A program made the position numbers and the translations under genes. This document shows, in pieces, positions 1-12,389 of a stretch of DNA of 63,563 nucleotides (within the stretch, counting starts at the first letter, position 1; each line of letters opens with the position of its first letter). The DNA is taken from NCBI GenBank assembly GCA_016868665.1, contig VGGK01000013.1, positions 1 through 63,563 of the forward strand, read 5' to 3'. A model generated the notes under the pieces. That model saw nothing but the letters and a program-made list of their open reading frames with translations, was not told the origin of the DNA and searched no databases. This stretch comes from Chlorobiota bacterium (GTDB lineage Bacteria > Bacteroidota > Chlorobiia > Chlorobiales > Chlorobiaceae).

Positions 1-1
1 A

Positions 2-130
2 GCCTATGTCAACCAGCTGACGCCGAACTTCGTCTTCGGCCTGCAGCTTTCGAAATGGGATACCGGATACCTGAACGCTCCCGACAGCGATGCCGTAAGG
101 GCCCAGAGTTCGATGACCTACAGATTCTAA
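2..130 (+). CDS. C-terminal end of a probable outer-membrane beta-barrel protein (partial)
   Basis: Only the last 42 residues are inside the window; the gene starts upstream. The reading frame ends in a terminal phenylalanine preceded by alternating polar and aromatic residues (SSMTYRF), the usual C-terminal signature recognised by the BAM machinery for outer-membrane barrels. A middle segment (FVFGLQLSKWDTGY) could be another beta strand. The specific porin or transporter family cannot be told from this fragment. It points towards sppA, which is convergent on the opposite strand, with about 80 bases between the two stop codons. Confidence 0.55.
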   Translation, partial: AYVNQLTPNFVFGLQLSKWDTGYLNAPDSDAVRAQSSMTYRF

Positions 131-209
131 ACGAAAACAGGCGTTTTGTTATCTGCCCTGCGCAACGACATACCTGCCGATGCCGTTGCGCGGAACAACG
201 AGGCACTCC

Positions 210-1991
210 TCAGCGGATGATGATCTCTCCCGGCATGGCCGCAAGCATCTGAACCCGTCCGGACCTTACCGCAATGGCAATCATGCGAAGCATGGCTCCG
301 GCAGGCAGCGGGGATACCGCTTCGCCGATGGCCGCAGCGCCGAACGAGCGGGCAACCGCAGCCGTACCTCCGTCGAAAAACATCTGCCACCACGACTGCC
401 GTTCGGGATAGAGCAGGATGCGCGGTTTTTTGGAAACATCCATCTTCGCAAGACGCTGCGCCTCCCTGACGGCGTCGAACAGTCCTCCCGTCCTGTCAGC
501 AAGGCCGCGCTCCAATGCCTGCCTGCCGGTCCACACTCTTCCTCCGGCAACGGAATCCGCCTCAGCGATCGACATATTTCTCGACCGGGCAACCTTGGCA
601 ACGAAGTCGTCGTAGATGTAACCGGAGGCTTCGTCGAACTTCCGGTATGCTTCGCCTTCAAGTGGCTTGAACGCCGTATTGGCATCGGCAAAACGCCCTC
701 TTGTAACGACATCGCGACCCAGGCCGGTTTTTGCTGCAAGAGCGCTGATATCGGGTTTAAGCGCATAGACACCGATCGAGCCGGTCACGGTAAGCGGCTG
801 GACGAACACGGTTTTTCCCGCCAGCGCGGCCATGTAGCCTCCCGATGCGGCAACGCCCGACATGGATACCACAAGCGGTTTTTTAACGGCTGCCGAATCG
901 AGCATCTGCAGCATATCGGCGGCGGCAAACGCGTCCCCTCCGGGACTGTCGATGCGGAGCACCATCGCCTTTACCTTGTTGTCTTCGAGCGCGGCATCAA
1001 GCGAACGGCGCAGCATCCCGACGTCGGCGCCTTCGTCCGAAGCCATTGCCGCTCCCGAAGCCGAGCGGACGATAGGTCCGGAGAGCGTAATGACGACAAC
1101 CGCATCGTCAGTATCGGCCTTTGCCGGCCAGTCGATCGATTCACGGTAAGCCGCTGCCGAAACGAAAAGATTGTCGGCTTTTTCAGGCTCTTTGCCGCTG
1201 ATGCGTCGAGCCATCGAACGTTTCAGCTCCCAATGCGAAGCAACGCCGTCGGCAAGGCCAAGCTTTACGGCTTTCTCCGCCTGCAACAATGCGATATTGT
1301 CGATGACGGATTCGAGCGAATCGCGGCTTATTCCCCGCCGTTTCGAAACATAAGCGGTATAGTCGCCATAGACGGCATCGAGCAACGAGTTGACCTGCGC
1401 AAGATACTCGGGACTCGCTCCGGTGCGGGTAAAGGGCTCAATGCCGCTTTTATACTTTTTCCATTGCGTCGCCTGGAAGGCGATGCCGATTTTTTCAAGC
1501 GGTGCGGTATAATACAGCGTTTCGGCTTTGAGGCCGTCGAGCAGGAGATAGCCTCCCCGTTCTACAATCACGGAATCGCAGGCCGAAGCGAGATGGTAAT
1601 CGCTGTCCTCGGCGGAGTTGAGCCAGGCAACAACCTTGCGTCCGCCGGACCGGACTTTGGCTATGGCGCTCCTCAGTTCCGTGATTTTTGCCGGCGATAC
1701 CTGCAGATTTCCAATTTCAAGCAGTACGGTATCGACTCTCCTGTCGCCTGCGGCATGATCGAGGATAAAGAGCATATCCTGGAAAGAGAGCTGTTCCCTT
1801 TCGCCGGAAAGCGGAAACGCATCGCGCACGCGTCCAATCTCTTCGAGAGAGCCTCCCAACGGCACAGTCAGCACGAAACGGCCGGGCAGATCGTGCGACG
1901 AACGAAAAACAAAAAACAACACTGCTCCGACTATAAGCGGAAGGAAGAACAGTACAAGGCATCCTTTGCGAAAACAGCTTTTTGCTTGCAT
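210..1991 (-). CDS. sppA: Signal peptide peptidase SppA (67K type)
   Basis: Membrane-bound serine protease that degrades cleaved signal peptides. The 593-residue length matches the long double-domain SppA of E. coli type. One N-terminal membrane segment lies at about residues 11-29 (CLVLFFLPLIVGAVLFFVF). The N-terminal half carries the general-base lysine region (QWKKYKSGIEPF) and the C-terminal half the nucleophile region (SGVAASGGYM), preceded by DSPGGD. The frame can be extended upstream to a TTG at 2054, directly abutting the ABC ATPase gene, but the ATG at 1991 places the membrane anchor close to the N-terminus as expected; an ATG at 2003 is an alternative. No clear Shine-Dalgarno separates the choices. 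Probably co-transcribed with the upstream ATPase gene. Confidence 0.92.
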   Translation of the reverse strand: MQAKSCFRKGCLVLFFLPLIVGAVLFFVFRSSHDLPGRFVLTVPLGGSLEEIGRVRDAFPLSGEREQLSFQDMLFILDHAAGDRRVDTVLLEIGNLQVSPAKITELRSAIAKVRSGGRKVVAWLNSAEDSDYHLASACDSVIVERGGYLLLDGLKAETLYYTAPLEKIGIAFQATQWKKYKSGIEPFTRTGASPEYLAQVNSLLDAVYGDYTAYVSKRRGISRDSLESVIDNIALLQAEKAVKLGLADGVASHWELKRSMARRISGKEPEKADNLFVSAAAYRESIDWPAKADTDDAVVVITLSGPIVRSASGAAMASDEGADVGMLRRSLDAALEDNKVKAMVLRIDSPGGDAFAAADMLQMLDSAAVKKPLVVSMSGVAASGGYMAALAGKTVFVQPLTVTGSIGVYALKPDISALAAKTGLGRDVVTRGRFADANTAFKPLEGEAYRKFDEASGYIYDDFVAKVARSRNMSIAEADSVAGGRVWTGRQALERGLADRTGGLFDAVREAQRLAKMDVSKKPRILLYPERQSWWQMFFDGGTAAVARSFGAAAIGEAVSPLPAGAMLRMIAIAVRSGRVQMLAAMPGEIIIR

Positions 1992-2054
1992 AACAGACAG
2001 CATCGATTGATAAACGAAACGAAAAGATTCGGAAGAATAAAACGACAAATGCAA

Positions 2055-3038
2055 TCATTCATACAACAGGCAGCTCACCTGATGCAGCGGATCGCTGCCC
2101 GATGCTTTCAGGCCTGGCTCCTTTCTGCCGCACTCTGGCCTGGCGACCGGGCACCGCGGGTGAAAACCGCATCCCGAAGGCACATTGAGTGGTCCGGGGA
2201 GATCACCTTTCAATAACGTTCTGTCGCGTTTGGCGTCGGGCTCCGGTACGGGAACGGCTGAAAGCAGCGCACGGGTGTATGGATGGAGGGGATTTCGGTA
2301 CAACTCTTCGGAAGATGCGATTTCGACAATCTTGCCGAGGTACATGACCGCGACCCGGTCTGAAATGTATTCGACCACGGAGAGATCGTGCGCTATAAAG
2401 AGATAGGTCAGGCCGAGATCCCGCTGGAGATCTTTCAGGAGATTGATGATCTGCGACTGGATTGAGACATCGAGCGCAGAAACCGGCTCGTCGCAGATGA
2501 TGAACTCGGGGCCAACCGCAAGCGCGCGGGCTATGCCTACACGCTGCCGCTGTCCTCCCGAAAATTCATGCGGGTAACGGTTCGCATACTCCCGGTTCAG
2601 GCCGACGAGATCAAGAAGTTCTAGCGTACGCCTGAGTGCGGCATCGCCTTTTGCGATCCGGTGTACCGCAAGCACCTCGCCGAGCATCTGCCCGACAGTC
2701 AGCCTCGGGTTCAGCGAACCGAAGGGATCCTGAAATATCATCTGCATCTTCTTGCGAAACGGTCTGAAACCGCCGGCGTCCAGAGCTGGGACCACCTGTC
2801 CGTCAAAGGTGACGCTGCCGCTTGTGACGCCGTGCCCGAGACGCAGAAGCGCCCGACCGAGCGTGGTTTTACCGCATCCCGATTCGCCGACAAGCCCGAG
2901 CGTTTCGCCCCGATAGATATCGAACGACACGCCGTTCACCGCACTGACGCGTTTTGCCCTGCCGTTACCTGCGCCCGGCTTGACGGGAAAATGCACATTG
3001 ATATCCCTTGCCGAAAGAAGCTGCCGTTGTAGGTCCAT
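2055..3038 (-). CDS. Oligopeptide/dipeptide ABC transporter ATP-binding protein (OppF/DppF type)
   Basis: Cytoplasmic ATPase subunit powering a peptide-type importer, 327 residues. Visible motifs in order: Walker A (GESGCGKTT), Q-loop ([12 protein letters not shown]), ABC signature ([16 protein letters not shown]), Walker B with catalytic Glu ([12 protein letters not shown]), H-loop (IAHDLSVV), and the C-terminal oligopeptide-transporter extension with the Cys/Pro-rich motif ([15 protein letters not shown]). That extension distinguishes OppD/F proteins from other ABC ATPases. No permease or binding-protein gene is adjacent, so the partner subunits are elsewhere. The TGA stop ends exactly where the longest possible sppA frame begins. 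Confidence 0.9.
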   Translation of the reverse strand: MDLQRQLLSARDINVHFPVKPGAGNGRAKRVSAVNGVSFDIYRGETLGLVGESGCGKTTLGRALLRLGHGVTSGSVTFDGQVVPALDAGGFRPFRKKMQMIFQDPFGSLNPRLTVGQMLGEVLAVHRIAKGDAALRRTLELLDLVGLNREYANRYPHEFSGGQRQRVGIARALAVGPEFIICDEPVSALDVSIQSQIINLLKDLQRDLGLTYLFIAHDLSVVEYISDRVAVMYLGKIVEIASSEELYRNPLHPYTRALLSAVPVPEPDAKRDRTLLKGDLPGPLNVPSGCGFHPRCPVARPECGRKEPGLKASGSDPLHQVSCLLYE

Positions 3039-3138
3039 CGTATGACGAATAGCTGTTTATCGTATTTTTATTAGTATACTAAAAGCATGCTGAATCTTCC
3101 ATAAGAAACCTGACACACCGATACGAAACAAGACTGTT

Positions 3139-3891
3139 TTGCCTTCCGGAAACCAACATAACGGCACCCTCTACGTCGTGGCGACGCCGCTCGGCAATCT
3201 TGACGACATCACCCTGAGAGCCATAAAAACCCTTCAGCATTCCGAAGCTGTCGCCTGTGAGGATACAAGGCGGGCCTCCATTCTGCTTCGTCATCTCGGT
3301 ATAACCGGCAAGCAGCTCGTCAGCTATCACGACTACAACGAACAGGCTGCCATCGGCCGCATCTCGCGGATGCTTGAAGAGGGACTCGACGTATCGCTCA
3401 TTACCGATGCCGGCACTCCGGCCATCAGCGATCCCGGCTTTCTCATGGTGCGCACGCTCAGGGAAAGAGGGTTCGCGGTCATTCCCGTTCCGGGCCCCAG
3501 CGCCCTTACCGCCGCGCTCTCTGTCTGTCCGCTGCCGGTAAGCAGTTTTTATTTTGCGGGCTTCCTTCCGCATAAAAAAGGGAGAAAAAGCCGTCTTGAA
3601 TACCTTTCGTCTCTCGGCACGACATTCGTGCTGTATGAATCGCCGTACCGCATAAAAAAACTGCTCGACGAACTCTCGACGCAGATGCCCGAATCAGATG
3701 TATTCATAGCCCGGGAGATGACCAAAATCCATGAAGAGTATATCATCGGCCCGGCGGAACTGGTATCGGAACTGCTTCCGGAAGAAAAGGTGAGAGGCGA
3801 ATTCGTGGTGGTGGTTCATCCCGAAAACGAAGGAAAGCAGAAACCCAACACTCCATACAACAAGTACGAGGACCATGCAGATAATAACTGA
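3139..3891 (+). CDS. rsmI: 16S rRNA (cytidine(1402)-2'-O)-methyltransferase RsmI
   Basis: Ribose methyltransferase modifying C1402 of 16S rRNA in the decoding centre. The tetrapyrrole-methylase fold is clear: N-terminal [15 protein letters not shown], the ACEDTRRA motif, LVSYHDYNE, the glycine-rich [15 protein letters not shown], and [14 protein letters not shown]. At 250 residues it is shorter than E. coli RsmI (about 286) and stops soon after the catalytic domain, so the small C-terminal helical domain is reduced or absent. The start is a TTG with no good Shine-Dalgarno; no in-frame ATG precedes the conserved N-terminus. The 3' end overlaps panC by 17 bases, suggesting translational coupling. 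A palindrome at 3071-3082 (TTAGTATACTAA) in the divergent intergenic region could supply -10 elements. Confidence 0.93.
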   Translation: MPSGNQHNGTLYVVATPLGNLDDITLRAIKTLQHSEAVACEDTRRASILLRHLGITGKQLVSYHDYNEQAAIGRISRMLEEGLDVSLITDAGTPAISDPGFLMVRTLRERGFAVIPVPGPSALTAALSVCPLPVSSFYFAGFLPHKKGRKSRLEYLSSLGTTFVLYESPYRIKKLLDELSTQMPESDVFIAREMTKIHEEYIIGPAELVSELLPEEKVRGEFVVVVHPENEGKQKPNTPYNKYEDHADNN

Positions 3892-4726
3892 ACCTGCCGT
3901 GATGCAGGCGGCCGTTGAAAAACTCAGACTTCGCAGGCAGAGAATAGGCGTCGTCATGACCATGGGCGCGCTGCACGAAGGGCATCTCAGCCTGATACAA
4001 CAGGCCCGAAGCGTTTCGGGAACCGTTATCCTGACTATCTTCGTCAATCCGAAGCAGTTCGGACCGGACGAGGATTTTCATCGGTATCCGAGGCCGTTCG
4101 AACAGGATGCCGCCCATGCCCGAGCTGCAGGCGTGGACTATCTTTTCGCGCCTTCCGTCGAATCGATGTACCCTGAAGGATTTCAGACTGCCGTCCGGGC
4201 CGGCAGCATAGCCGAAGGGTTCGAAGGCATGAAGCGTCCGGGACATTTCGACGGGGTCGTTACCGTCGTCACCAAGCTGCTGCAGATCACCAAACCCCAT
4301 ACTGCCGTTTTCGGAGAAAAGGATGCCCAGCAGCTTGCCGTTATCCGAAGGCTGGTTCGCGATCTGAATATGGATGTCGAAATCATTGGTGCGCCCATCA
4401 TACGCGAAAAAAACGGGCTTGCCGTCAGTTCGAGAAATATCTACCTCTCCGGAGAGCAACGCGAAGCGGCACAGGCGCTCTACATGGGTATCTGCCATGC
4501 GCGCCGGGAAATCGAAAAAAAGCGGACAGACCTCTTTGGTATCGCAGCCGAAATCGAGCGCATGATTGCCGAAGAACCTGGATTCCGGTGCGACTATGTC
4601 GCATTCGTGGACGAAGAGATGTTCATGTCGGCGGAAACCGCGGAACCGGAAAAGCAGTACCGTCTGCTGCTTGCCGTTTACGCCGGTAACGTGCGGCTGA
4701 TAGACAACGGCCTCTTCACTGCCTGA
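3875..4726 (+). CDS. panC: Pantothenate synthetase (pantoate--beta-alanine ligase)
   Basis: Condenses pantoate and beta-alanine with ATP to pantothenate, the last step before coenzyme A synthesis proper. 283 residues, a normal length. Diagnostic motifs: [14 protein letters not shown] near residue 30 (HIGH-like adenylate-binding site), [40 protein letters not shown] and the KMSKS-like NGLAVSSRN. The gene begins inside the end of rsmI, so the two form one transcription unit. No other pantothenate genes are next to it. Confidence 0.96.
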   Translation: MQIITEPAVMQAAVEKLRLRRQRIGVVMTMGALHEGHLSLIQQARSVSGTVILTIFVNPKQFGPDEDFHRYPRPFEQDAAHARAAGVDYLFAPSVESMYPEGFQTAVRAGSIAEGFEGMKRPGHFDGVVTVVTKLLQITKPHTAVFGEKDAQQLAVIRRLVRDLNMDVEIIGAPIIREKNGLAVSSRNIYLSGEQREAAQALYMGICHARREIEKKRTDLFGIAAEIERMIAEEPGFRCDYVAFVDEEMFMSAETAEPEKQYRLLLAVYAGNVRLIDNGLFTA

Positions 4727-4878
4727 TTACAGAAAAACACTTTTTTTCTTATATTATAGGATTGATTGTTTTTTCTGTTCCGTAGCCGATTCAAACGGCA
4801 GAACCCGGAAGGCAGGTCGCCCATGGCTGTGCAAAAGAGATGAGGAACACTTTTATCACTAATTTTCAACCGATTTTC

Positions 4879-7080
4879 ATGATTATCAAAAAAGAGATTG
4901 ATCTTGGCCAGGGAAAAACACTGTCGATCGAAACCGGAAAGATGGCCAAACAGGCCGATGGCGCGACCGTCGTCCGGCTTGGCGACACAATGGTGCTCGC
5001 CACGGTAGTATCAAGCAAAACGCCTCCTCCACCCAATCAGGACTTCTTTCCTCTCCAGGTCGAATACCGCGAAAAATATTCCGCCGCGGGCAAGTTCCCC
5101 GGCGGTTTCTTCAAACGTGAAGGCCGTCCTTCAGAGAAGGAAATACTCTCTGCCCGCCTGATAGACCGCGCCCTTCGCCCGCTCTTCCCTGACGGCTACT
5201 ATTACGAAACACAGGTCATCATCTCGGTCATCTCTTCAGACCAGCAGAACGACGCCGACGTGCTCGGCGGCATTGCCGCATCGGCAGCAATCATGGTTTC
5301 CGATATCCCCTTCCCGAGCGCCATGTCGGAAGTGCGCGTCGGCAGAATCAACGGCGAGTTCATCGTCAATCCCGATATCAATGAATTGCAGCGGAGCGAT
5401 CTCGACATCTGCATCGGCGGTACGGCAAATACCATCTGTATGCTGGAAGGCGAGATGAAGGAGATCTCCGAAGCGGAAATGCTCGAGGCCATCAGATTCG
5501 GTCACGACGCCATCCGCAGAATATGCTCGGTTCAGGAAGAAATGGCAAAAGAGGTCGGCAAGGCGAAACGCGCTTTCGCTCCGGCATCGGTTCCGTCGGA
5601 ACTCACCGGAAAAGTCCGCGAGATCTGCGAAGCCCGACTCAAACAGCTCGCTTATACCCCTCTGGCAAAAGAGGTACGCGCAGAAGAAACCGCAGCGATA
5701 TACCGCGAAACCCTCCAGCAATCGCTCGACTACTTCAAAACGCTTTATGCAGATGACGATATTTCCGGCGATCCGGCGAAAGCCATGTGCCTGAACGCCC
5801 ATGTGATAGAAGAAGAAATTCACTCGATCGAGAAAAAGGTCATGCGTCACATGATACTTGACGACGCCAAACGGCTCGACGGCAGAACTCTCGATCAGGT
5901 ACGCCCCATTACCATCGAACTGGGCGTCATCCCCAGAGCCCACGGTTCGGCGCTCTTTACCCGCGGAGAAACCCAGGCGCTCGTCACCGTCACGCTCGGT
6001 ACCAAAAAAGATGCCCAGTCGGTCGATACCCTTACCGACACCGCAGACAAACGTTTCATGCTTCACTATAACTTCCCGCCCTTCTCGGTGGGCGAAACCG
6101 GACGCGTGGGAGGAACCGGACGCCGTGAGATCGGCCATGGCAATCTTGCCGAGCGTGCAATCAGAATGGTGGCACCCACGGAACAGGAGTTCCCCTATAC
6201 TATCAGAATCGTTTCCGATATTCTTGAATCCAACGGCTCGTCCTCGATGGCTTCGGTCTGCGGCGGCACCCTCGCGCTCATGGACGGCGGCGTACCGATC
6301 AGAAAGCCGGTATCCGGAATCGCAATGGGCCTGATCAAGGAAGGCGATAAATATGCCGTCCTTTCCGATATTCTCGGCAACGAGGATCATCTCGGCGATA
6401 TGGACTTCAAGGTAACAGGCACCGCAGAGGGCATCACGGCATGCCAGATGGATATCAAGATTGACGGACTCGACTACCATATCCTTGAAAACGCTCTCGA
6501 ACAGGCCCGCAGTGGAAGACTCCATATCCTCGATGTCATGGAGCAGGCCATTCCTTCTTCCCGCGATGAACTTGCCGCTTATGCGCCGAGGCTCACAACC
6601 ATACAGATTCCCGTCGATGCCATCGGCCTCATTATCGGCAAAGGCGGCGAAACCATCCGCAGCATCACCGAGGAAACCGGCGCCGAAATCAATATCGAGG
6701 ACGACGGAACCGTAACCATCGCCTGCTCGAACATCGAAGGCACCCACGCAGCCCTGGCCACGATCAAGACCCTTCTGGCCAAGCCTGAAGTCGGCACGAC
6801 CTACCTCGGCAAGGTCCGCGACGTCCGCGATGAACTTGGCGCCTTTGTCGAATTTCTTCCGAAAACTGATGGACTTGTACACATCTCGGAAATATCGTCA
6901 ACCGTGCGAGTGGCCAAAGTGAGCGACCACCTTAAAATCGGCGACCGGGTAAAGGTCAAGCTGGTCGATGTCCGCAAGGATCCCCGTACCGGCAAAACCC
7001 GCTTCGCGCTATCCATGAAAGCGGTCGAAATCGACGCCGCCAAAGGTGAGCAGAAGGAAAACGGCCAGGAAAACAACTGA
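4879..7080 (+). CDS. pnp: Polyribonucleotide nucleotidyltransferase (PNPase)
   Basis: Phosphorolytic 3'-5' exoribonuclease of RNA turnover. Domain order is canonical: RNase PH-like domain 1 (starting [15 protein letters not shown], with [19 protein letters not shown]), all-helical linker, RNase PH domain 2 ([25 protein letters not shown] and the catalytic [13 protein letters not shown]), KH domain ([14 protein letters not shown]) and C-terminal S1 domain ([27 protein letters not shown]). With the ATG at 4879 the protein has 733 residues, typical of the family; an upstream in-frame ATG at 4840 would add 13 non-conserved residues and is the alternative. A strong terminator follows 20 bases after the stop. 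Confidence 0.96.
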   Translation: MIIKKEIDLGQGKTLSIETGKMAKQADGATVVRLGDTMVLATVVSSKTPPPPNQDFFPLQVEYREKYSAAGKFPGGFFKREGRPSEKEILSARLIDRALRPLFPDGYYYETQVIISVISSDQQNDADVLGGIAASAAIMVSDIPFPSAMSEVRVGRINGEFIVNPDINELQRSDLDICIGGTANTICMLEGEMKEISEAEMLEAIRFGHDAIRRICSVQEEMAKEVGKAKRAFAPASVPSELTGKVREICEARLKQLAYTPLAKEVRAEETAAIYRETLQQSLDYFKTLYADDDISGDPAKAMCLNAHVIEEEIHSIEKKVMRHMILDDAKRLDGRTLDQVRPITIELGVIPRAHGSALFTRGETQALVTVTLGTKKDAQSVDTLTDTADKRFMLHYNFPPFSVGETGRVGGTGRREIGHGNLAERAIRMVAPTEQEFPYTIRIVSDILESNGSSSMASVCGGTLALMDGGVPIRKPVSGIAMGLIKEGDKYAVLSDILGNEDHLGDMDFKVTGTAEGITACQMDIKIDGLDYHILENALEQARSGRLHILDVMEQAIPSSRDELAAYAPRLTTIQIPVDAIGLIIGKGGETIRSITEETGAEINIEDDGTVTIACSNIEGTHAALATIKTLLAKPEVGTTYLGKVRDVRDELGAFVEFLPKTDGLVHISEISSTVRVAKVSDHLKIGDRVKVKLVDVRKDPRTGKTRFALSMKAVEIDAAKGEQKENGQENN

Positions 7081-7100
7081 GCAGAGCCCTGTTTAGGCAT

Positions 7101-7136
7101 AAAAGCAGTGCAGGCTCTCCTGCACTGCTTTTTTTT
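7101..7136 (+). terminator. Rho-independent terminator of pnp
   Basis: A perfect 14-bp stem (7101-7114 with 7119-7132) around the loop CTCT is followed by a run of T to 7136. It lies 20 bases past the pnp stop codon on the same strand. Confidence 0.9.
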
Positions 7137-7234
7137 ATGAAAAGCGTTTTTTCAGCGGGCGGCAATTCATATTTTCAGCCTTCCCGATGCTCCTTTAAGA
7201 GCTGACAAAAAATATCCGAACGAAAAAGAACATC

Positions 7235-9652
7235 ATGCGTTACGATTTTTCGGCAGTTGAAAAAAAATGGCAATCCCTCTGGCAGAATACCGACACGTTC
7301 CGAACCGCCGAGTACCGGGACAGGCCAAAATATTACGTACTCGATATGTTCCCCTATCCAAGCGGATCCGGCCTGCACGTAGGACACCTTGAAGGGTATA
7401 CCGCTTCGGACATCGTCGCCAGATACAAAAGAAGCTGCGGTTTCAACGTACTGCACCCCATGGGCTGGGACGCATTCGGACTTCCCGCCGAACAGTATGC
7501 CATCAAAACCGGCACCCACCCCAAAATCACCACTGAAAACAACATCCGCAGTTTCAGGGAAACCCTGCAGGCCATGGGCTTTTCCTACGACTGGTCTCGT
7601 GAAATTAATACAACCGATCCCGCCTATTTCAAGTGGACGCAGTGGATATTCCTGAAACTCCACGAGATGGGGCTTGCCTATATGTCGGACGTCGATGTGA
7701 ACTGGTGCGTCGAGCTCAAAGCCGTTCTTGCCAACGAGGAAGTGGACGAAAAAATCGCCGATGGCTATACCGTTGTGCGCAAGCCGCTTCGACAATGGGT
7801 ATTGAAAATAACCGCCTATGCCGAACGCCTGCTTGCCGATCTCGACGAACTGGAATGGCCGGAAAACGTCAAACAGATGCAGCGCAACTGGATCGGACGG
7901 TCGGAAGGCGTTGAAATCGACTTTGAACTGCGATGTCACAATAAAAACCTGCGGGTCTACACCACCCGGCCCGACACGCTCTTCGGCGCGACCTATCTGG
8001 TCATCTCGCCTGAACACCCGATGGCCGAGAAGCTCGCCACTGCTGAACACCTCAAAGCGGTCAAGGCATATATCGGCGGAGCGAAACTGAAAACCGAGCT
8101 CGAGCGCACCGGCCTGCAGAAGGATAAAACCGGCGTCTTTACCGGCTCGTACGCAATCAATCCCGCAACGGACAAGCCGCTGCCGGTCTGGATATCCGAC
8201 TTCGTGCTCACCAGCTACGGAACGGGCGCCATCATGTCGGTACCGGCTCACGACAGCCGCGACTGGGAGTTCGCAAAGAAATTCGATCTTCCCGTCATCG
8301 AGGTCATCAGAAGCCCGCACGAGGTTCAGGAAGCGGTCTTCGAAGGCAAGGACAGCGTCTGCGTCAACTCGTCGAACGGCGATATCAGCATTGACGGACT
8401 CTCCTTCAGCGAAGCGTTCGAGGTCATGGCAACATGGCTCGAATCGAAAGGAGCCGGAAAACGCACGGTTAACTACAAGCTGCGCGACTGGATTTTCAGC
8501 CGTCAGCGCTACTGGGGCGAGCCCATTCCGGTCAAGCACTATGAAGACGGCACGCTTCGTCCGGAAACGAACCTTCCGCTAACGCTGCCCGAGGTTGAAG
8601 CCTACCAGCCTTCCGATACCGGCGAATCGCCGCTGTCAACAATTCACGACTGGCTCTACGGAAACGACGGGCATGGACCGTTCAGAAGGGAAACCAATAC
8701 CATGCCCCAGTGGGCAGGAAGCTGCTGGTACTACCTGCGCTTCATCGACCCTCTGAACGGCGATAATCTCGTCGATCCTGAAAAGGAACGCTACTGGATG
8801 AATGTCGATCTCTATATAGGAGGCGCCGAACATGCCGTACTGCACCTGCTTTACGCCCGGTTCTGGCACAAGGTGCTTTTCGATCTCGGCGTCGTAAGCA
8901 CCAGAGAGCCGTTCCGCAAGCTGTTCAATCAGGGCATGATCCTCGGCGAGGATAACGAAAAGATGTCGAAATCAAGAGGCAACGTCATTCCGGCCGACCA
9001 TGTCCTGGAGAAATATGGTGCCGATGCCGTCAGGCTCTACGAAATGTTTCTTGGCCCGCTCGAACAGGTCAAGCCCTGGAATACCAACGGCATCGAGGGA
9101 ATAAGCCGGTTTCTCGGCAAGGTCTGGCGGTTGGTCTACCCCGAACAGGAAGGATCGATGGCTCAGTTCACATGCGACACATTGCCCGAAGAGTTGCTGC
9201 GCCGCATGCATAAAACCATAAAAAAGGTCTCGGAAGATACCGAATCGCTCAAGTTCAATACCGCCATCTCGGAAATGATGGTTTTCGTCAACGAACTGCA
9301 TAGAAGCGGCATCCGCTCGATAACAGCAGCAGAAACACTGCTTCTGCTGCTGGCCCCATACGCACCGCACATTTGCGAGGAGCTCTGGCAGGCTCTCGGC
9401 CATGATGGATCGATAAGCGGAGCTCCATTTCCTGCATTCGATCCGGCACTCGCTGCGGACAGCGTCGTTGAAATTGCCGTGCAGGTCAACGGAAAACTCA
9501 GGGGCACATTTACCGCCCAGGCAGGAACAGCCAAAGAGGATCTTCTCAGAGAGGCAGGAGCTGTCGAATCGGTCGTAAAGTTCCTCGAAGGAAAAATCGT
9601 TGTGCGGGAAATCGTCGTTCCCGACAAACTGGTCAACTTTGCCGTCAAATAG
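7235..9652 (+). CDS. leuS: Leucyl-tRNA synthetase
   Basis: Class I aminoacyl-tRNA synthetase charging tRNA-Leu; 805 residues, typical for the bacterial alpha chain. The HIGH signature is present as HVGHLEG within MFPYPSGSGLHVGH, the KMSKS signature as MSKSRGNVIPADHV at about residue 577. The CP1 editing domain lies between (YTTRPDTLFGATYLVISPEH and GTGAIMSVPAHDSRD), and the tryptophan-rich RDWIFSRQRYWGEPIP follows. The C-terminal anticodon-binding domain ends with the small alpha/beta domain (VNGKLRGTF). No T-box or other tRNA-sensing leader is recognisable upstream. Confidence 0.97.
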   Translation: MRYDFSAVEKKWQSLWQNTDTFRTAEYRDRPKYYVLDMFPYPSGSGLHVGHLEGYTASDIVARYKRSCGFNVLHPMGWDAFGLPAEQYAIKTGTHPKITTENNIRSFRETLQAMGFSYDWSREINTTDPAYFKWTQWIFLKLHEMGLAYMSDVDVNWCVELKAVLANEEVDEKIADGYTVVRKPLRQWVLKITAYAERLLADLDELEWPENVKQMQRNWIGRSEGVEIDFELRCHNKNLRVYTTRPDTLFGATYLVISPEHPMAEKLATAEHLKAVKAYIGGAKLKTELERTGLQKDKTGVFTGSYAINPATDKPLPVWISDFVLTSYGTGAIMSVPAHDSRDWEFAKKFDLPVIEVIRSPHEVQEAVFEGKDSVCVNSSNGDISIDGLSFSEAFEVMATWLESKGAGKRTVNYKLRDWIFSRQRYWGEPIPVKHYEDGTLRPETNLPLTLPEVEAYQPSDTGESPLSTIHDWLYGNDGHGPFRRETNTMPQWAGSCWYYLRFIDPLNGDNLVDPEKERYWMNVDLYIGGAEHAVLHLLYARFWHKVLFDLGVVSTREPFRKLFNQGMILGEDNEKMSKSRGNVIPADHVLEKYGADAVRLYEMFLGPLEQVKPWNTNGIEGISRFLGKVWRLVYPEQEGSMAQFTCDTLPEELLRRMHKTIKKVSEDTESLKFNTAISEMMVFVNELHRSGIRSITAAETLLLLLAPYAPHICEELWQALGHDGSISGAPFPAFDPALAADSVVEIAVQVNGKLRGTFTAQAGTAKEDLLREAGAVESVVKFLEGKIVVREIVVPDKLVNFAVK

Positions 9653-9696
9653 TCCGGATGAAACTACCGGAATGTCTTATCACAGGGTAACAATTA

Positions 9697-9725
9697 TTGA
9701 CAACGAGTTTTTTTTTATGTAAAAT
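9697..9725 (+). promoter_or_regulatory. Predicted sigma-70 type promoter of acs
   Basis: TTGACA at 9697-9702 is followed after exactly 17 bases by TAAAAT at 9720-9725, the best consensus-like promoter seen in this window. It lies 45 bases after the leuS stop and would start transcription near 9732, giving acs a leader of roughly 110 nucleotides. Confidence 0.7.
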
Positions 9726-9788
9726 AAGAATTATGTCATTCGTGCGCTATCCGAACAAATAATCTCCACAAGCCACAGTCACCGTTCA

Positions 9789-9820
9789 TGCTCACATGCC
9801 TGTGAGCAGGATTTTTTTTC
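9789..9820 (+). terminator. Intrinsic-terminator-like hairpin in the acs leader (possible attenuator)
   Basis: An 8-bp perfect stem (TGCTCACA, 9789-9796, with TGTGAGCA, 9801-9808) with loop TGCC is followed by GGA and eight T residues. It sits only 25 bases before the acs start codon and downstream of the predicted promoter, so transcripts reaching acs must read through it. It could end leuS read-through transcripts, or act as an attenuator of acs. A short upstream CCACAG segment could partly compete for the 3' arm. Confidence 0.6.
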
Positions 9821-9844
9821 TGTCAACTCATAAAAACCGGATCA

Positions 9845-11818
<1,974 letters not shown>

Positions 11819-11844
11819 CCGATCGCCTCGAACGCATCACAAGC

Positions 11845-11882
11845 AGGAAGCGCAGCCCGAAAAGCTGCGCTTCCTTGTTTTT
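11845..11882 (+). terminator. Rho-independent terminator of acs
   Basis: A 12-bp stem (AGGAAGCGCAGC, 11845-11856, with GCTGCGCTTCCT, 11864-11875) with a 7-base loop is followed by TGTTTTTC. It starts 27 bases past the acs stop. Confidence 0.85.
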
Positions 11883-11918
11883 CACCGTAACCAGCCATCC
11901 CGCTATCCAGCCATCCAG

Positions 11919-12239
11919 CTATCTCGCCCCCTGCCATCGCTCTCCGGCAATGAACCGCTCGATAACCGACACAATACCCTCAACGTCGTCCTGCGATACC
12001 CCGGTAAACAATACCTTCTGCGGGTAAATCATCACATTGGGTCCCGTGGTGCACAGGCCCATGCAGCCGGACGTCGAAACCCTCACCTTTCCTTTCCACC
12101 CTTTCTCTTCAACAACCCTCTTCAATGTTGCCTTTACAAGCTCACTGTTATCGTCCGCACATGATTTTCTTTCTCCGCCCCGATCGTTTGTGCAGACAAA
12201 AACATGAGCGGAGTATGGAGATTCACGTTGCACAGCCAT
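11919..12239 (-). CDS. Thioredoxin-like [2Fe-2S] ferredoxin
   Basis: Small 106-residue protein of the thioredoxin-fold ferredoxin family (the fold also used by NuoE). Four cysteines follow the family pattern: VFVCTN, KSCADD about 11 residues later, then STSGCMGLCTTGPN, which supplies the last two ligands spaced C-x3-C. It probably carries one [2Fe-2S] cluster and serves as a soluble electron carrier. No partner oxidoreductase is adjacent; it is convergent with acs. Confidence 0.8.
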   Translation of the reverse strand: MAVQRESPYSAHVFVCTNDRGGERKSCADDNSELVKATLKRVVEEKGWKGKVRVSTSGCMGLCTTGPNVMIYPQKVLFTGVSQDDVEGIVSVIERFIAGERWQGAR

Positions 12240-12389
12240 GATTGTACGATCCCTGTTATGAATTCATTTTCCCGAACCAAAGGCCTGATTGCTGGCCTTC
12301 CTGTCCCTGACGCTGCTTGCCATTGCTGGCATGAAGCCGAATCAGGACGAATGAGCCGCAACGGGCATTGTCGCGACTGTTATGATTAT

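Noticed and set aside
180-2216. 678-codon plus-strand open frame opposite sppA
   Set aside because: It mirrors the GC-rich codon structure of sppA, has no protein motifs and would overlap two well-supported minus-strand genes.
5236-6882. 548-codon minus-strand open frame opposite pnp
   Set aside because: PNPase motifs are complete on the other strand; this frame is an antisense shadow.
7175-8539. 454-codon minus-strand frame opposite leuS
   Set aside because: Antisense shadow of a synthetase with all catalytic motifs.
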